Shown one piece after another: positions 61,644-64,000 of a stretch of DNA of 64,000 bases. Source of the DNA: CAVVSD01 sp963750895 (GTDB lineage: Bacteria > Actinomycetota > Thermoleophilia > Solirubrobacterales > Solirubrobacteraceae); assembly GCA_963750895.1 (NCBI GenBank), contig CAVVSD010000006.1, positions 1,240,001 through 1,304,000 of the forward strand, written 5' to 3'. The position numbers were made by a program, and so were the translations under genes. The notes beneath the pieces are model-generated. The model did not search any database. It saw nothing but the letters and a program-made list of their open reading frames with translations, and was not told the origin of the DNA. Position 1 is the stretch's first letter. Every line of letters begins with the position of its first letter.

Positions 61644-62851
61644 ACGGAGCTCGCGATCGGGTGCTGGACGCCGTCGAGCTGCTCCTCGCGCCAGCGCTGC
61701 TGCAGGTGGTGGCGCTCCTTGAACTCGGGCATGACCTCCTTCGCGAACAGCTCGAGCGACTCCATGATGTCCTCGTGGCGCCGGTCGCCGCACTGCGACA
61801 GGAACAGCAGGACGTCGACGTGGGCGGCCTCGTAGGCGCGGATGTTCTCCCGGATGTAGGCCGGCGAGCCCATGAACATCCCGCGGCGGCCCATCCGGTA
61901 CAGCGCCCTGGCGCTCTCGTCCTCCGGCTCGAGCGCGACGGCGGTGTCCTGCGCCTCGAGCGTCGCCGTGGCGGCGTCCTGCTTGCGCCGGAAGTCGCGG
62001 TAGATGTTGTCGCGGCCCGGGTTGAGGTGCCCGTGCATCCAGCCGAAGACGTAGCCGAAGTACTGCGCGCCGCGCAGGCCCTTCTCCACGGCCTCCTCGT
62101 CGGTCGGCGCGCAGAGCATGTTGCCGAGCGTCATGAGCGCCGGGTTGATCGTCTTGCCCAGCGGCCGGCGGCAGGCGCGGATGAGCTCGTAGTAGCGCAG
62201 CACGCGCTCCTCGGCCTCCTCGGGCGTCTCGAACCCGAAGCCCATCGCGCCGATGCCCATGCGCGCCGCGAGCATGACCGTCTCCCTGCGCGACGCCGCG
62301 ACCCAGACCGGCGGGTGGGGGCGCTGCAGCGGCTTGGGGACGATGTTGCGCTCGGGCATCGAGAAGTGCACGCCCTCGTAGCCCGGGTACGGGTGCGTGT
62401 CCATCATCCGCAGGCACTCGCGCGTGGCCTCCTCCCACGCCTCCTTCTTGTCGGCGCGCGCGACGCCGAAGCCGCCGATCTCGGTCTCCGTCGCGCCCTC
62501 GCCGGTGCCGAACTCGACGCGCCCGCCGGAGATGATGTCCAGGCTTGCGACGCGCTCGGCGACGCGCGCCGGGTGGTTGATCGCAGGCGGCATCTGGATG
62601 ATCCCGTGGCCGAGGCGGATCTGCTTCGTCCGCGCCGCGGCGGCCGCGAGGACGACCTCGGGCGCGGCGCTGTGGCAGTACTCCTCGAGGAAGTGGTGCT
62701 CCGTGAGGAACACGTAGTCGAACCCGAGCCGGTCCGCGTGCTCGATCTGCTCGAGGGCCTGGGCGAAGATCCGCGCCTCGTCGTCAGGTCCCCACGTCTC
62801 CGCGTCGTACGGCCGCGGCGTCTGCAGCTGGAACTGGATGCCGAATTTCAC
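61640..62851 (-). CDS. LLM-class flavin-dependent oxidoreductase (cassette 2)
   Basis: The 403-residue luciferase-like protein has GFDYVFLTEHHFLEEYCHSAAPEVVLAAAAARTKQIRLGHGI (in parts), VASLDIISGGRVEFGTGEGATETE, HPPVWVAASRRETVMLAARMGIG and a C-terminal VDVLLFLSQCGDRRHEDIMESL. It resembles alkanal/aromatic monooxygenase-like members; cofactor and substrate are unknown. ATG 62851 is 12 bases after the rseP stop, so it may be cotranscribed with rseP. Confidence 0.9.
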   Translation of the reverse strand: MKFGIQFQLQTPRPYDAETWGPDDEARIFAQALEQIEHADRLGFDYVFLTEHHFLEEYCHSAAPEVVLAAAAARTKQIRLGHGIIQMPPAINHPARVAERVASLDIISGGRVEFGTGEGATETEIGGFGVARADKKEAWEEATRECLRMMDTHPYPGYEGVHFSMPERNIVPKPLQRPHPPVWVAASRRETVMLAARMGIGAMGFGFETPEEAEERVLRYYELIRACRRPLGKTINPALMTLGNMLCAPTDEEAVEKGLRGAQYFGYVFGWMHGHLNPGRDNIYRDFRRKQDAATATLEAQDTAVALEPEDESARALYRMGRRGMFMGSPAYIRENIRAYEAAHVDVLLFLSQCGDRRHEDIMESLELFAKEVMPEFKERHHLQQRWREEQLDGVQHPIASSV

Positions 62852-62863
62852 CCGCGGGTTCTA

Positions 62864-63988
62864 TCAGCGCACGCCGAAGCCCTCACCGCTCGTTATTCGG
62901 CCGATGTCGTTCGACAGGCCGATGACGAACAGCAGGGCGACGAGCATGATCCCGATGACGCTCGCGCGTTCGAGCACCGAGAACGGGATCGGGCGGCCGC
63001 GGATCTTCTCGGCGATCGCCCAGAAGATGTGGCCGCCGTCCAGCGGGAGGAACGGGAACAGGTTGATGATGCCGAGCGACAGCGAGATGAGCGCGAGGAT
63101 CCGGATCGCCTGCGTCGTGTCGAAGTCGAAGGACTGCCGCGTCGCCTCGTAGGAGCCGACGACCCCGGACACGTCCTTGCGCGCCTCGGAGGAGACGAAG
63201 ATCTTCGCCAGGCGATCGACGGTGAGCGTCGTGACGTTCCACATCGACGACACGCTGAGATCGGCGGCCTCCACCGGCCCGACCGGGCGTGTGGAGTCCA
63301 CGCCGAACGCGAAGCCCAGGCGCATCCGCTTGAGCTTCGAGTCGTAGAAGCCTCGGACCGGGATCGGCACCCGCTCGCCGTCCCGCAGGACGACGACGTT
63401 CGTGGGCTCCGCGGCGCGGCACCCGTCCGTCGTGGCGCCGCCGGCGCACTTCTGCTTGGCGACCGCCTCGGTGAGCGCGGTCAGGCGATCCGAGATGACG
63501 TCGTTCGTCTGGTTCGGCGCGTAGCCGGGCGCCCCGTCGATGGACAGGATGAGGTCGCCCGGCCGCAGGACCTGCGCGGCAGGGCTGCCGGCCTCGACGC
63601 TGCGCACGCCGATGTCGGTGCGCTGCACGCCGTCCGCCCAGAACAGGCCCCACAGGATCAGGAACGCGAGGGCGATGTTCACGGCGGGCCCGGCGCCGAT
63701 GACCACGATGCGCTTCCACACGGGCTGGCGGTAGTACGCGCGAGGAGCCACCTCCGGCGGCAGCTCCTCGTTGGGGTTCATCCCGGTGATCTTCACGTAG
63801 CCGCCCAGCGGCACCGCGCCGACGGCGTACTCCGTCTCCCCGCGGCGGATCTTCGCGATGAGCGGCGGGAAGAACAGCGAGAAGCGCTCGACGCGCATCC
63901 CGACCGCCTTCGCGGCCGTGAAGTGCCCGAGCTCGTGCAGGACGACGAGCGCCGCGAACCCGGCGAACGCCAGCAGTGCGGCGGTCAT
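62864..63988 (-). CDS. rseP: Site-2 intramembrane protease RseP (M50)
   Basis: The 374-residue membrane protease has HELGH at residues 18-22 in TM1, the FxxA-G-type block ERFSLFFPP, and GGYVKITGMNP. A single PDZ domain (about 115-200) carries the GSPAAQVLRPGDLILSIDGA region, and the second metal motif NLFPFLPLDGGH (LDGGH) lies near residue 325. RseP-type enzymes cleave anti-sigma factors and signal peptides within the membrane. The cysteine pair KCAGG/DGCRA is an unusual insert in the PDZ region. ATG 63988 is 12 bases from the window end, so an upstream start cannot be excluded. Confidence 0.94.
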   Translation of the reverse strand: MTAALLAFAGFAALVVLHELGHFTAAKAVGMRVERFSLFFPPLIAKIRRGETEYAVGAVPLGGYVKITGMNPNEELPPEVAPRAYYRQPVWKRIVVIGAGPAVNIALAFLILWGLFWADGVQRTDIGVRSVEAGSPAAQVLRPGDLILSIDGAPGYAPNQTNDVISDRLTALTEAVAKQKCAGGATTDGCRAAEPTNVVVLRDGERVPIPVRGFYDSKLKRMRLGFAFGVDSTRPVGPVEAADLSVSSMWNVTTLTVDRLAKIFVSSEARKDVSGVVGSYEATRQSFDFDTTQAIRILALISLSLGIINLFPFLPLDGGHIFWAIAEKIRGRPIPFSVLERASVIGIMLVALLFVIGLSNDIGRITSGEGFGVR

Positions 63989-64000
63989 CGGGCCGGCGCC

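Overview
The window is chromosomal DNA from a very GC-rich bacterium with densely packed genes on both strands. Several features point to a deep-branching actinobacterium, most likely Thermoleophilia/Solirubrobacterales (inference). They are a GarA-type FHA protein next to a FtsR-type MerR regulator, an RsiG-like anti-sigma protein, a GpgS-type glucosyl-3-phosphoglycerate synthase, several LLM-class and F420/PPOX-type flavin enzymes, and promoters placed for leaderless transcription. No rRNA, complete tRNA, insertion sequence, prophage or CRISPR array is present.

Layout. 1-10.8 kb: a partial GDPD enzyme, metallo-beta-lactamase (MBL) hydrolases and DUF2294; an SDR/MmcQ pair; a methyltransferase/CMD pair facing a large LuxR (LAL) regulator, which leads an overlapping chain of small protein, alpha/beta hydrolase, MBL, PPOX protein and hypothetical. 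10.8-20.8 kb: typA, an acyl-CoA dehydrogenase, STAS protein, GpgS, TerC behind a probable yybP-ykoY Mn2+ riboswitch, trpS, a secreted M28 peptidase, methyltransferase and cupin. 20.8-31.4 kb: pdxH, DUF3037, HipA-like kinase and MFS on one strand; then signalling genes (PAS-GGDEF-EAL, response regulator, GAF-HD-GYP) around transaldolase, a YihY protein and HU. 31.4-41.6 kb: a HAD/GH65 disaccharide phosphorylase pair, DUF3052, thioredoxin-TPR, a repeat island, dinB, RlpA, a MerR-DUF433/DUF5615 toxin-antitoxin pair and an ECF sigma factor. 41.6-48.7 kb: nadE, an anti-sigma-like protein, and the minus-strand run proS-pgsA-rsiG-garA-ftsR-apt. 48.7-64 kb: dienelactone hydrolase, ggt, a second ECF sigma factor, an MFS exporter, a third repeat copy, ispG, two LLM oxidoreductase cassettes, an AbrB/PIN toxin-antitoxin operon, an amino-acid permease and rseP.

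How the parts relate. The c-di-GMP genes (GGDEF, HD-GYP) share the window with an RsiG-like protein carrying a near-intact c-di-GMP signature. The minus-strand housekeeping genes rseP, ispG and proS look like a conserved isoprenoid/translation cluster opened up by accessory genes. The two LLM cassettes each carry small coupled partner proteins.

Quality warning. At least eight genes (gpgS, trpS, pdxH, ggt twice, two hydrolases and two small proteins) can be restored only by removing one base, or a 4-bp duplication in one case. Every shift has the same sign, and some of the genes should be essential. Single-base insertion errors in the assembly are more likely than true pseudogenes, so boundaries in those genes are reconstructed.
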